A stretch of DNA of 64,000 bases from contig CP132905.1 of NCBI GenBank assembly GCA_031446165.1, positions 496,001-560,000 of the forward strand. The letters run 5' to 3'. The notes below the pieces were generated by a model. That model made no database searches. It was not told where the DNA came from and saw nothing but the letters and a program-made list of their open reading frames with translations. This document shows positions 1 through 9,240 of the stretch, in pieces (position 1 is the stretch's first letter; the number at the start of each line of letters is the position of its first letter). Made by a program: the position numbers and the translations under genes. This stretch comes from Arsenophonus sp031446165 (GTDB lineage Bacteria; Pseudomonadota; Gammaproteobacteria; Enterobacterales; Enterobacteriaceae).

Positions 1-1
1 A

Positions 2-463
2 ATAAATAACTTAGATGATAAAGAATTAATTAATCGTCTTTATGATGCATCAAATGCTGGAGTAAAAATTCGCCTATTAATACGAGGCATGTGTTCTTTA
101 GTTCCTTGTCAACCAAGTTTTAGTGAAAATATTCAAGTAACTAGTATTGTTGACCGTTTTTTAGAACATGATAGAGTTTATGTATTTAATAATAATAGTA
201 ATACAGAAGTCTTTATTTCTTCAGCTGATTGGATGACTCGAAATATAGATTTTCGTATTGAAGTTGCAGTTAAATTAGTAGATCCACAACTTAAAAAAAG
301 AGTATTAGATATTCTTGAATTGCAATTTAATGATACAGTGAAGGCTCGTTATATTGATAAACATTTAAGTAATAGTTATGTTCCACGTGGCAATAAAAGA
401 AAAATTCAAGCTCAACTAGCTGTTTATGATTATTTAAAATCAATAGAAACTTTGAAAAAATGA
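2..463 (+). CDS. ppk: Polyphosphate kinase, C-terminal part (5' end outside window)
   Basis: Ppk makes inorganic polyphosphate from ATP at the inner membrane. The reading frame is open from the window edge (frame beginning at base 2), so an internal ATG at 89 is not the start. Only about the last 153 residues are present. They match the C-terminal catalytic region of E. coli Ppk, including the conserved stretches LLIRGMCSL, IVDRFLEHDRVY, SSADWMTRNID, DTVKARYIDK and YVPRGNKRK, and end at the expected place with AQLAVYDYLKS. The stop lies 10 bases before ppx, as in the E. coli ppk-ppx operon. No lesion is seen in this part; the upstream portion cannot be judged. Confidence 0.95.
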   Translation: MNNLDDKELINRLYDASNAGVKIRLLIRGMCSLVPCQPSFSENIQVTSIVDRFLEHDRVYVFNNNSNTEVFISSADWMTRNIDFRIEVAVKLVDPQLKKRVLDILELQFNDTVKARYIDKHLSNSYVPRGNKRKIQAQLAVYDYLKSIETLKK

Positions 464-473
464 GATTAATGCT

Positions 474-2006
474 ATGCTTTTAAGAAAAAAATCAGTATCA
501 AAACCAATAGAAATAGTTGTTATTGATCTCGGATCTAATAGTTTTCATATGATTATCGTACGTATTATTAATCATTCATTGCAAATTTTAACTCGTATAA
601 AAAAAAGAATCCATCTTGTGAATGGATTAAATAAAGAAAATAAATTAAGTGAGAAATCCATGCAACATGCAATGGCATGTTTAGCATTATTTGCTGAACG
701 TTTAGAAGGTTTTCCTTCAGAAAATATTTGTATTGTAGGTACCCATGCATTACGTGAAGCAATAAATATTAATATTTTTTTAGAACGTGCCAATATGGTA
801 ATACCTTATCCAATTAATATTATTTCAGAAAAAGAAGAGGCGCGACTTATTTTCATGGGAGTAGAATATACTCAACCAGAAAAAGGAAAAAAACTAGTTA
901 TTGATGTTGGAGGTGGCTCTACTGAATTTATTATTGGTGAAAATTTTAAACCATTATTAATGGAAAGCAAAAAAATAGGATGTATAAATTTTTCACGTCA
1001 ATTTTTTATTGATAATAGAATGAATAAAACAAATTTCGAACGCGCTTATTGTTTAACAAGAAAAAAAATTGAAAATGTTGCGTATGAATATCAAAAAATA
1101 GGATGGGATTTTGTTTTTGGATCTTCAGGTACCATAAAAATAATTCATGCAGTATTGCATCATTTAGGTAATTTAGATGGTATAATTCATGCTGAAGATT
1201 TAGTAAAATTAAAAAAGATGATACTAAAACATAGAAATTTCACATTATTAGATCTCCCTGGTTTATCTAAAGAAAGAAGCCATATGTTTTTGCCTGGATT
1301 GGCTATTTTGTGTGGTATTTTCGATTCTTTTAAAATAAAACAATTATATCTTTCTCAGGGTGCTTTACGTGAAGGAATATTATATGAAATGAAAAAAAAA
1401 TTTAATTATCACGATACGTATAAAAATACTACATCAAATTTACTTGATTTATATAATATTGATAAAGAACAAATACAACGTGTATCAAAAACAATAGAAT
1501 TATTATATACACAATGGGCACATCAAAACAAAAAATTAGCTAATCCTCAAATTAAATGCATACTTTCTTGGGCAGTTATGTTGCATGAAATAGGGTTAAA
1601 TATAAATCATATTGGTTCACACCGTCATGCTGCTTATATTTTGTATAATACAAATCTCCCTGGATTGAATAAAGAAGAACAATTGTTATTGGTAATATTG
1701 GTGCGTTTTTATAAAAAAAGTCTTAAATTTAATTTCATTCCTAAGTTAAATTTATTTAAGAAAAAAGAATATTTTCCAATGATTAAATTATTACGATTAG
1801 CTATATTACTTAATAATCAACGTCAATCAACAACAATACCACATTCATTGCGGTTACAAACTCATCAAAATTGTTGGACTTTATATTTTCCTGATCTTTA
1901 TTTAAAAAATAATACATTAATATCTTTAGATTTAGAAAAAGAAAAAAAATATTGGCAAGAAGTACCTGGTTGGCAGTTAAAAATTCAAGAAGAAGTTATT
2001 TTATAA
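474..2006 (+). CDS. ppx: Exopolyphosphatase
   Basis: Ppx degrades polyphosphate from its ends and belongs to the sugar kinase/Hsp70-actin Ppx/GppA family. At 510 residues it is close to the 513 of E. coli. The first phosphate-binding loop DLGSNSFHM lies near residues 18-26 and the second, DVGGGSTEF, near residue 142. The C-terminal HD-like helical domain carries LHEIGLNINH. It ends with WQLKIQEEV, matching the E. coli tail. It follows ppk with a 10-base gap, so the two opposing activities are probably co-transcribed. Keeping both polyphosphate genes in so reduced a genome is notable but not unique. Confidence 0.97.
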   Translation: MLLRKKSVSKPIEIVVIDLGSNSFHMIIVRIINHSLQILTRIKKRIHLVNGLNKENKLSEKSMQHAMACLALFAERLEGFPSENICIVGTHALREAININIFLERANMVIPYPINIISEKEEARLIFMGVEYTQPEKGKKLVIDVGGGSTEFIIGENFKPLLMESKKIGCINFSRQFFIDNRMNKTNFERAYCLTRKKIENVAYEYQKIGWDFVFGSSGTIKIIHAVLHHLGNLDGIIHAEDLVKLKKMILKHRNFTLLDLPGLSKERSHMFLPGLAILCGIFDSFKIKQLYLSQGALREGILYEMKKKFNYHDTYKNTTSNLLDLYNIDKEQIQRVSKTIELLYTQWAHQNKKLANPQIKCILSWAVMLHEIGLNINHIGSHRHAAYILYNTNLPGLNKEEQLLLVILVRFYKKSLKFNFIPKLNLFKKKEYFPMIKLLRLAILLNNQRQSTTIPHSLRLQTHQNCWTLYFPDLYLKNNTLISLDLEKEKKYWQEVPGWQLKIQEEVIL

Positions 2007-2336
2007 TTTTTGGTATATATATTTCTCTAAGAATTTTACTTTCATGATATATTAAAAAATTAATGGTAATTATTATGTAATTATATTAATAAACATTAAT
2101 TTAAACGTGATAGATAAATTTTGTTATTACTATTACTGCGATTGCGATTTACAATTTATCTTTTAAAATTTCAATTATTGAACTAAAATACTAAAAAACT
2201 TCAAGAAGATTTTTTTTGTTTTATTGTATTAATGTTTTCTAATATAGAAATATTTATATTTTAACAATTAAACTTTTTTAAAAAAAATAATATTATTGGT
2301 TCATATATTCATTAATTATCCAAAAAATGAGATCTC
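2007..2336. other. Intergenic spacer, ppx to trhP
   Basis: About 330 bases of AT-rich DNA. An 8-base inverted repeat (GATAAATT near 2112 with AATTTATC near 2153) encloses a slightly richer patch (ACTGCGATTGCGATTTAC). No protein remnant was recognised. GAGA just before 2337 is the likely ribosome binding site for trhP. Confidence 0.5.
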
Positions 2337-3668
2337 ATGTTTAAATCAGAATTACTTTCTCCTGCGGGTTCTCTTAAAAATATGCGTTATTGTTTTGCTT
2401 ATGGAGCCGATGCAGTTTATGCTGGGCAACCTCGATATAGTCTTCGTGTGCGTAATAATGAATTTAATTATGAGAATTTAGCGATTGGTATTAAAGAAGC
2501 ACATAATATGCAAAAACGTTTCTACGTAGTAGTTAATATTGCAGCACATAATGCAAAATTAAAAACTTTTATTCATGATCTTGAGCCTATAATTAAAATG
2601 AAACCAGATGCTTTAATTATGTCTGACCCTGGGCTTATCATGTTAGTTAGAGAAATGTTTCCAAAAATAGACATTCATCTTTCCGTACAAGCGAATGCTG
2701 TTAATTGGGCGACAGTAAAATTTTGGAAAAAAATTGGATTAACTAGAATTATTTTATCACGTGAATTGTCTCTTGAAGAAATCGCTGAAATTAGACAAAA
2801 AGTTCCTGATGTTGAATTAGAAATTTTTGTACATGGTGCACTTTGTATGGCTTATTCCGGGAGATGTTTGCTTTCTGCTTATATTAATAAACGAGATGCA
2901 AATCAAGGAACTTGTACTAATGCTTGTCGTTGGAAATATCAAGTTCAAGAAGGTGAAGAAGATGAAATAGGTAATATTGTTGATAAAAAAACAATGTTTA
3001 ACAAAAATATTAATACCCATTTATCATATAAAAAAACAACTGATAAACTTTTTTTAATTGAAGACAAACAACGTTCTTCTGGTGAATCTATGAGCGCATT
3101 TGAAGATGAACACGGCACTTATATCATGAATTCAAAAGACTTACGAGCTGTAGAACATATTCAAAGTTTAATGAAAATTGGTATACATTCATTAAAAATT
3201 GAAGGTAGAACAAAATCTTTTTACTATTGTGCCAGGACAACACAAGTATATCGGTTAGCCATTGATAATGCTATTGCTGGAAAACCTTTTGATCCTACAT
3301 TATTGACACAATTAAATGGATTGGCCAATAGAGGCTACACTCAAGGTTTTCTACGTCGTCATACACATGATACATACCAAAAATATGAATACGGATATTC
3401 TATTTCTACAACACAACAATTTGTTGGAGAATTTACTGGTAAAAGAAAAAATGGATTAGCAGAAGTAAATGTAAAGAATAAATTTTTTTTAGGTGATTTA
3501 TTGGAATTAATGACACCATTAGGCAATATAGAATTTACTTTAACTAAATTAGTAAATGAAAAAAATTTAGAGATTACTGGTGTACCTGGAAATGGATATA
3601 CAGTCTATTTGCCTATTTCAAACAATATCAATTTATGTTTTGCACTATTAATTCGTAATTTAAATTAA
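2337..3668 (+). CDS. trhP: tRNA 5-hydroxyuridine modification protein, U32 family (YegQ)
   Basis: TrhP (YegQ) is a peptidase-U32-family protein that, in E. coli, supports prephenate-dependent 5-hydroxylation of U34 in tRNAs on the way to cmo5U. The 443-residue product is about 10 shorter than E. coli YegQ and aligns throughout, beginning FKSELLSPAGSLKNMRY. The cysteine-rich block is intact: HGALCMAYSGRCLLS near 166-180 and GTCTNACRW near 192-200, the cysteines expected to hold an iron-sulphur cluster. SLKIEGRTKSFYY and the C-terminal GDLLELMTPLGNI barrel also match. The gene stands alone between two spacers. Its stop codon lies at the junction of a 17-base tandem duplication described separately. 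Confidence 0.95.
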   Translation: MFKSELLSPAGSLKNMRYCFAYGADAVYAGQPRYSLRVRNNEFNYENLAIGIKEAHNMQKRFYVVVNIAAHNAKLKTFIHDLEPIIKMKPDALIMSDPGLIMLVREMFPKIDIHLSVQANAVNWATVKFWKKIGLTRIILSRELSLEEIAEIRQKVPDVELEIFVHGALCMAYSGRCLLSAYINKRDANQGTCTNACRWKYQVQEGEEDEIGNIVDKKTMFNKNINTHLSYKKTTDKLFLIEDKQRSSGESMSAFEDEHGTYIMNSKDLRAVEHIQSLMKIGIHSLKIEGRTKSFYYCARTTQVYRLAIDNAIAGKPFDPTLLTQLNGLANRGYTQGFLRRHTHDTYQKYEYGYSISTTQQFVGEFTGKRKNGLAEVNVKNKFFLGDLLELMTPLGNIEFTLTKLVNEKNLEITGVPGNGYTVYLPISNNINLCFALLIRNLN

Positions 3669-3681
3669 TTCGTAATTTAAA
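3648..3681 (+). repeat. Perfect 17-base tandem duplication across the trhP stop
   Basis: The unit TTAATTCGTAATTTAAA occurs at 3648-3664 and again immediately at 3665-3681. The first copy encodes the last residues of TrhP, and the stop TAA (3666-3668) falls in the first bases of the second copy. A recent slippage or recombination duplication is the simplest explanation. Confidence 0.85.
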
Positions 3682-3774
3682 TAAACATACGATAAAAAAT
3701 ATTTAGATTAGAAAAAAATGTAAAACAAATTTTAAAAAACAATTTTTAGCATGAAATTTTAAATATAAAGATTA

Positions 3775-3859
3775 TGCCCAGGGCGGGACTTGAACCCGCA
3801 GAGTCTTAAGGACCGAGGGATTTTAAGTCCCTTGTGTTTACCAATTTCACCACCTGGGC
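3775..3859 (-). tRNA. leuZ: tRNA-Leu (anticodon UAA)
   Basis: Read on the minus strand, GCCCAGG pairs with CCTGGGC to form the acceptor stem, with discriminator A at 3775. The anticodon arm is AAGGGA-CTTAAAA-TCCCT, giving anticodon TAA, and the T arm is CGGGTTCAAGTCCCG. A long variable arm marks it as class II. It matches E. coli leuZ closely and is the last of three tRNA genes below pgsA, as in E. coli. The 3' CCA is not encoded (ATAAT follows), so it must be added by tRNA nucleotidyltransferase. Confidence 0.95.
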
Positions 3860-3879
3860 TAAATATTTATATTTTTTGC

Positions 3880-3950
3880 AGGCGCGTCCCGGAATCGAAC
3901 CGAGTTAAACGGATTTGCAATCCGCTGCATGACCATTCTGACAACGCGCC
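3880..3950 (-). tRNA. cysT: tRNA-Cys (anticodon GCA)
   Basis: On the minus strand GGCGCGT pairs perfectly with ACGCGCC, with U73, the cysteine identity base, at 3880. The anticodon arm GCGGATTGCAAATCCGT gives GCA. The T arm is CTCGGTTCGATTCCGGG. At 71 bases without CCA it equals E. coli cysT. CCA is not encoded (GCA follows U73). It sits between the Gly and Leu tRNA genes and is presumably cut from the same transcript. Confidence 0.96.
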
Positions 3951-4006
3951 CCTGTTTTTTATTTTATATACAAAATTTTTTATAATTAAAAATTATTAAA
4001 AATTAT

Positions 4007-4082
<76 letters not shown>

Positions 4083-4200
4083 TTTCAAATGTATTTTCTT
4101 AATTTATTAGATTTAATATTATCTTGTTTTGCATTTTACTTGTTTCTTTTATTGAGTCAAGATTATTATTCATTAATTTATATTATTTATTGCGAGATTT

Positions 4201-4761
4201 TTAAAACTGTTTAATTTGTTTTTTTACGTTACACCATGCTAAATATAAATACTGTAACATAGATAAAAATGTTAAAATTGCTGAAAAATAAAGTAATATT
4301 ATAGCTATTATTTCAATTTGAAAATTTGGATGTGAAAGTAATCCAATCAATGCAATCATTTGCACAGTTGTTTTAAATTTTCCCATCCAAGAAACAGAAA
4401 TGCAATTACGCTGTCCTAATTTAGCCATCCATTCTCTCAAAGAAGAAATAATTATTTCACGTATTATCATAATTACTGTTGGTAATGTCATCCACCAAAT
4501 ATGGTAATATTCTGTTATTAATACCAATGCTGTAACTATCATAATTTTATCAGCTAATGGATCTAAAAATTCTCCAATTTGAGTGGTTTGTCGACAAAAT
4601 CTCGCAAGAAAACCATCAAACCAATCGGTTAATGCAGCAATAATAAAAAGACATGTACAGATAAACGGGGTTCCATAAAAAGGAAAATAAAAAAATAAGA
4701 CCAAAAATGGAATTAATATTATACGAAAAAATGTTAATAAATTAGGGATATTAAATTGCAT
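4201..4761 (-). CDS. pgsA: CDP-diacylglycerol-glycerol-3-phosphate 3-phosphatidyltransferase
   Basis: PgsA is an inner-membrane enzyme making phosphatidylglycerophosphate, the committed step to phosphatidylglycerol and cardiolipin. The 186-residue protein (E. coli 182) begins MQFNIPNLLTFFRIILIP and carries the CDP-alcohol phosphotransferase signature: DWFDGFLAR near 46-54, followed by GEFLDPLADK near 62-71. About four hydrophobic segments follow. In E. coli uvrC precedes it; here that position is a non-coding spacer. The three tRNA genes downstream are in the same order as in E. coli and probably share its transcript. Confidence 0.96.
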   Translation of the reverse strand: MQFNIPNLLTFFRIILIPFLVLFFYFPFYGTPFICTCLFIIAALTDWFDGFLARFCRQTTQIGEFLDPLADKIMIVTALVLITEYYHIWWMTLPTVIMIIREIIISSLREWMAKLGQRNCISVSWMGKFKTTVQMIALIGLLSHPNFQIEIIAIILLYFSAILTFLSMLQYLYLAWCNVKKQIKQF

Positions 4762-5389
4762 TATGTTTTATGATTTTTTACCTAATATCAAAATATAATT
4801 TTTACTACATAAATTATTTTAATATGTTATATTGTACTATATATAAAATAATTTATTTTTTAGTATTCATAAATATTTAGAAGATTGAGTATATGATAAT
4901 ATACTTTATATGATATTAAAATAATATCTATACTAGATATTTAATATTTAGTATAATAGTGTTTAATCTTTTTTTTCTTTTTGAAAATATATTTGCAATT
5001 AAAAATATGTACTTATAATAAATTAATTATATTTGATATATATGTATAAAATTTTCTTAAGTAATAATTTTTTAAAAAGTAGCATTACATCATTTTTATA
5101 TAACAGCACATAATTTGAATAATTTCAATATTTTTACTATTGTAAAATTTTTTATTTTATTTTTAATATCAAAAAAATCGATTTCTGCATTATATATACT
5201 TTATATTTTAAAAAAATTATTATTTATTGAAATAATAACATAAATCTTTTTTAAAGATAAAAAGATAAATTGTTGTACTACCTATAACTTATTTTATATA
5301 AACAATTTTTATTTTTAATAATATTATTGATGCTTAATTATAAACTATTGATTTAACTTGTAATTTTTATAAAGTATTATCTTTTATTT
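4762..5389. other. Intergenic spacer, lpoB to pgsA
   Basis: About 630 bases of almost pure A/T. No readable gene, tRNA or strong hairpin was found. It presumably includes the pgsA promoter and the site once held by uvrC, but no uvrC remnant was recognised. Confidence 0.5.
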
Positions 5390-5956
5390 TTATTCAATAC
5401 GATTACTTGCAGACCAAAAAATTTCACCAGTATGGACATTCATAATTTGCATTTCAAATTTTTTATTTTCTTGATTTCCAGAAATAACTGAATAAAGAAC
5501 ATAATCAGCTTGAAGATAACGTGCCAACCCTATTGCTTTACTACGAGTAATTAAACTATCTTCTTCAGATAAACCTAAAATCTTACGTGTATTTTTTAAC
5601 ACATATTCAGGCACTAATTTAAATATGTTTTGATTATTAATCAAATTAATTATAATGTCATTAACTTTTACCAATGGAACTGATAAATTTGTATTATTTT
5701 TAATTGGATTAATTAATAAAACTTTATTAAATTTTAAACCTGAGACTTTTGCTAATTCATTGGTTAATGGCATAATTATTGGTATCCAATTTATTGTTTT
5801 TCCCTTAATTACCCCCCCTGCTATATTCAAATTATTTATATTTTCCAATTTATTATGAAATTTTTTCATAATAGATATTGGTGTTTTTTTTATTTTTACC
5901 GATGAACATCCAGCTAATAAAAATATTATCATAATAAATTGAAAAAAACGTGTCAT
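5390..5956 (-). CDS. lpoB: Penicillin-binding protein activator LpoB, outer-membrane lipoprotein
   Basis: LpoB reaches from the outer membrane through the peptidoglycan to activate the synthase PBP1B. The 188-residue protein starts with a lipoprotein signal: hydrophobic residues 4-16 and lipobox LAGC, so Cys17 would be acylated. The C-terminal domain matches E. coli LpoB, for example KILGLSEEDSLITRSKAIGLAR, YVLYSVISG and TGEIFWS. The proline-rich linker of E. coli LpoB (213 residues) is replaced by a shorter Lys/Asn/Ile-rich stretch. GGAAG precedes the ATG. Its position after hinT follows E. coli, with ycfL lost. Sorting would depend on LolCDE, also in this window. Confidence 0.92.
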   Translation of the reverse strand: MTRFFQFIMIIFLLAGCSSVKIKKTPISIMKKFHNKLENINNLNIAGGVIKGKTINWIPIIMPLTNELAKVSGLKFNKVLLINPIKNNTNLSVPLVKVNDIIINLINNQNIFKLVPEYVLKNTRKILGLSEEDSLITRSKAIGLARYLQADYVLYSVISGNQENKKFEMQIMNVHTGEIFWSASNRIE

Positions 5957-6086
5957 GGATTCTTCCCACTTTATCTTTTTTTTTAAAATAGAATATATAG
6001 TATAATATTTAATTATAGATTCATCATTATTAAAAATCTTTTTTATATTATATTTTTACTAAGTGATTAATAAAATCACTATAAAT

Positions 6087-6446
6087 TTATATATCTTTTT
6101 GTATTAATAATGGTCCTAAGGGGTGTCCACCAAGAAGATGCATATGAATATGAAAAATTTCTTGACCTCCATGTTTATTACAATTCATAATTAATCGATA
6201 TCCTTTATCTGCAATACCTTCTTGTATAGCTATTTTTGCTGCTACCCTTATCATGCGTCCTAATATTTTTTCGTGTTCCACTTGAACATCATTAATAGTT
6301 GGAATAATGATATTAGGGATAATCAAAATATGCACAACCGCTTGTGGTTGAATATTTCTAAATGCAGTAACTAAATCATCTTGATACAAAATATCTGAAT
6401 CAATTTCATGAGATATAATTTTACTAAAAATTGTTTTTTTTACCAT
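6087..6446 (-). CDS. hinT: HIT-family purine nucleoside phosphoramidase
   Basis: HinT hydrolyses adenosine phosphoramidates and acyl-adenylates. I start it at the ATG at 6446 (VKKTIFSKIISHEI), because this gives exactly the 119 residues of E. coli HinT and AAGG lies just upstream; the longer open frame to 6494 adds 16 residues unlike the family. The histidine-triad motif HIHMHLLGG is intact near residue 100, preceded by the conserved HGGQE. Nearly every residue between DDLVTAFR and HILIIPN matches E. coli. It lies downstream of ycfH; the ptsG and fhuE genes found between them in E. coli are gone. Confidence 0.96.
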   Translation of the reverse strand: MVKKTIFSKIISHEIDSDILYQDDLVTAFRNIQPQAVVHILIIPNIIIPTINDVQVEHEKILGRMIRVAAKIAIQEGIADKGYRLIMNCNKHGGQEIFHIHMHLLGGHPLGPLLIQKDI

Positions 6447-6486
6447 AAAATAACCTTCTTCGCTAATTTTTATAAAAATTAAAAAT

Positions 6487-7272
6487 TTAATCAATGGTAA
6501 GTTTTAAATGCATAAGTTCAGTAAAATTTTTTGTTGTTATCTCTGCAATAGTTTCAAGATCTACATTTTTTAATTTAGCCAAACATTTTGCTACTTGTCT
6601 TACATAAGCTGGTTGATTCTCTGACCCACGATAAGGAATAGGTGATAAGTAAGGTGCATCACTTTCAATTAACATACGATTTAATGGGATAAAACGTGCA
6701 ACCTGTCTAATTTCTTCTGACGAACGGAACGTTATTATACCAGAAAATGAAATATAAATTCCTAAATCTAATAATATCTTTGCTGTGTGTTTATCTTCAG
6801 TAAAACTATGTAAAATACCTCCACAATCGCGGATGTTTTCTTCTCGTAAAATAGATAAAATAGGATTTTTTGATGCTCTGGAATGAATAATAACAGGTTT
6901 ATTTAATTGACGAGCAATGCGAATATGTGCACGTAAAGATTTTTCTTGTAATTGCATATTGTAATTTTGATGATAGTAATCTAAGCCTGTTTCACCTAAT
7001 GCAAGAACTTCAGGATTTGAGGCTATATTTAGAAGCAAATTAAAATTATCATCTTTATTAAGATTAAGAGGATGTATTCCACAAGAAAATCCAACATTTT
7101 TACGACATCCAATTTCTTTTTTCATTTTAATGAAATTCGATAATGTCGTAGCTACAGATAAAATATATTTAATTTCTTTTAATTCTGCTTTTTTAATAAC
7201 ATCATCAATATCTTTATGTATATTTTTATAATCTAAACAATCAAGATGACAATGTGAATCAATTAAGAACAT
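6487..7272 (-). CDS. ycfH: TatD-family metal-dependent hydrolase (YcfH)
   Basis: YcfH is a TIM-barrel metallohydrolase related to TatD DNase; its substrate is not firmly known. The 261-residue protein (E. coli 265) opens with the metal-binding DSHCHLD near residues 5-11. It carries GETGLDYY, the HSR motif in PVIIHSRAS, the LHSFTE motif and the late aspartate in LIESDAPYLSP. These are the expected metal ligands. It is directly downstream of holB (13-base gap), the E. coli order, and probably belongs to the tmk-holB-ycfH transcript. Confidence 0.93.
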   Translation of the reverse strand: MFLIDSHCHLDCLDYKNIHKDIDDVIKKAELKEIKYILSVATTLSNFIKMKKEIGCRKNVGFSCGIHPLNLNKDDNFNLLLNIASNPEVLALGETGLDYYHQNYNMQLQEKSLRAHIRIARQLNKPVIIHSRASKNPILSILREENIRDCGGILHSFTEDKHTAKILLDLGIYISFSGIITFRSSEEIRQVARFIPLNRMLIESDAPYLSPIPYRGSENQPAYVRQVAKCLAKLKNVDLETIAEITTKNFTELMHLKLTID

Positions 7273-7285
7273 GGTTTACTCTTTA

Positions 7286-8284
7286 TTATAATGATTTTAA
7301 TTTTTTAATGAATGAATGTTTCCAATTAATTAATTGAGATAGTAATAATAATTCTTGATTTAATCCTACAATTGAAATTAATTTATAACGGCAATTTTGC
7401 CATTCATAAGCACTTTTTAATAAAACGTTAGCAGAACTCATTTTTGCTAATTTAGATATTATTGATAATTGATCCTGATTTACACAATAATAGGATAGTT
7501 GTTGTTGATATTTTATTGCATCTAATAGCAGAGTAATTAACCAAACAATTCTGTCAATAGCATTTGATTGATTTAATTCAGGCAACCAGTTTAAAAGTGT
7601 ATTATTAGATAAATGTTCCATTAATGATTTAAAAAAATAGTTTCTTTTTATCCAAAAATTTGGTTGTAAAAGCGTCAAAGCAGAAATAGGTGCACCTGCT
7701 GTTAGTTTTATAGCTGTATTAATATCATTTTCTTTTAATGATATTTTTTGTTTTTGTAACCAAGAAAAAACTATTGCATGATCTGGTATCGTAAGATAAT
7801 AATAAAAACATCGACTACGTAATGTTGGTAAAATATTAAATAAATTATGACATTCTAAAAAAAAATAAGTATTATCTTCAGGTTCTTCTAATGTTTTTAA
7901 TAATGCATTGCTAGCAGTTTGAGTTAATTTTTCCACACAAGGAAACCAAATAACTTTGACGCCATTTTGTTGTGCATGATTAAATAAATTTTGTATTAAA
8001 TTACGAATACTTTCAATACCTATGCTATTTTTGTTTTTTTCAGGAAGTATGACATGACAATCCGGATGTGTGTTAGCTAGCATTAAATGACAACCATGAC
8101 AATCACCACAACTTTTTATATCATTTGTTTTTTTACACATCAACCAACGAATAATAGCATATATTAAAGAATCACTCGCCATTCCATGATAAGAATGCAA
8201 TAATAATGCATGATGGCTCTGTTTTTTTTTATATAGCTCAATTATTTCTTTATATGCAGTATTTAACCACGGATACCATTTCAT
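7286..8284 (-). CDS. holB: DNA polymerase III clamp-loader subunit delta prime
   Basis: Delta prime is the stator of the clamp loader that places the beta clamp on DNA. I start at the ATG at 8284 (MKWYPWLNTAYKEII), which matches E. coli MRWYPWL and sits one base after the tmk stop; a longer frame to 8305 would overlap tmk by 20 bases. The zinc-binding cysteines are visible in CGDCHGC. ALLKTLEEP and TLRSRC are the clamp-loader AAA+ motifs. As in other delta-prime proteins there is no ATP-binding P-loop. Translation is probably coupled to tmk. Confidence 0.96.
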   Translation of the reverse strand: MKWYPWLNTAYKEIIELYKKKQSHHALLLHSYHGMASDSLIYAIIRWLMCKKTNDIKSCGDCHGCHLMLANTHPDCHVILPEKNKNSIGIESIRNLIQNLFNHAQQNGVKVIWFPCVEKLTQTASNALLKTLEEPEDNTYFFLECHNLFNILPTLRSRCFYYYLTIPDHAIVFSWLQKQKISLKENDINTAIKLTAGAPISALTLLQPNFWIKRNYFFKSLMEHLSNNTLLNWLPELNQSNAIDRIVWLITLLLDAIKYQQQLSYYCVNQDQLSIISKLAKMSSANVLLKSAYEWQNCRYKLISIVGLNQELLLLSQLINWKHSFIKKLKSL

Positions 8285-8285
8285 T

Positions 8286-8921
8286 TTATGACTTTTGTTT
8301 TGCAAACCAATTTAACAATACATTTTTTATATTTTTTTGCACTTTTTTTAATGATTGATTAGCATCAATTGTTATTATAGTCTTATCCTGAGATGCTAAT
8401 TCAAGATAACGTTTGCGAGTTCTTTTGAAAAAATCTAATGATTCTTTTTCTATTCTATCAAGTTTTCCACGATTGCGTGCTCTTTTTAAACCTTCTTCTG
8501 GTTCTATATCAAGGTATAATGTTAAATCTGGTCGAAAATTGTTTAATAATCTATTACTTAACATTTTTATTAATTTAATAGGAAATTGTCTTCCTCCACC
8601 TTGGTATGCTTGTGATGAAAGATCATGACGATCTCCTATCACCCACTTCCCCTTTAAAAGTGAAGGTTTTATAACATTCTCAATCAACTGAATACGTGCT
8701 GCATAAAGCATTAATAATTCCGCTTTATCAGTAATTATTTCTTCAAAAATACCATATTTAATTAACTCACGCAATTTTTCTCCTAATGGTGTTCCTCCTG
8801 GTTCACGAGTGCATTCAATTTCTTTTATACCTATTTCAGTGAGTATTTTAATAGAAATTTTTACAGCACTAGTTTTTCCTGCACCTTCAATTCCTTCAAT
8901 TACTATATAACGACTTTTCAT
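8286..8921 (-). CDS. tmk: Thymidylate kinase
   Basis: Tmk phosphorylates dTMP to dTDP for DNA synthesis. The 211-residue product (E. coli 213) has the P-loop EGIEGAGKTS near 9-18, the DR(Y/H) motif in GDRHDLSSQAYQGGGR near 96 and a lid region RGKLDRIE. TREPGGTPLGEKLRELI also matches E. coli. In E. coli mltG lies immediately upstream; here a spacer of about 320 bases separates pabC from tmk. No clear ribosome binding site precedes the ATG. Confidence 0.97.
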   Translation of the reverse strand: MKSRYIVIEGIEGAGKTSAVKISIKILTEIGIKEIECTREPGGTPLGEKLRELIKYGIFEEIITDKAELLMLYAARIQLIENVIKPSLLKGKWVIGDRHDLSSQAYQGGGRQFPIKLIKMLSNRLLNNFRPDLTLYLDIEPEEGLKRARNRGKLDRIEKESLDFFKRTRKRYLELASQDKTIITIDANQSLKKVQKNIKNVLLNWFAKQKS

Positions 8922-9240
8922 TTTTTATTAACTGAAATTTAATTTATATTTAAATATAAAATTATTATAATATTTTTTATATGTAAATTTTTATTATATT
9001 TTGTAATCATACAATAAATTTTTTTTAAGTGAATAAATAATATAAATTATATAATAAGATACATAAGGAATAGTAAAAAATAATAAGAGATTTTAAATAT
9101 TTTATTATTTTAATTATTTTAATACAATTAATCTTTCATAGATTAAATATCTATTATTCTAATTTTTTAAAAGATATTTTTACATTTATTTGGAATAACT
9201 ATATGCGAAATATTACATTACAAAAAATCAATTTTAGAAT
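8922..9240. other. Spacer at the former mltG position
   Basis: About 320 AT-rich bases between pabC and tmk, where E. coli carries mltG (yceG, a lytic transglycosylase that ends glycan strands). I translated the minus strand by eye and found no convincing MltG remnant. Confidence 0.5.

Noticed and set aside
3790..3999. 69-codon plus-strand open frame
   Set aside because: It runs antisense through the tRNA-Leu and tRNA-Cys genes; no protein homology.
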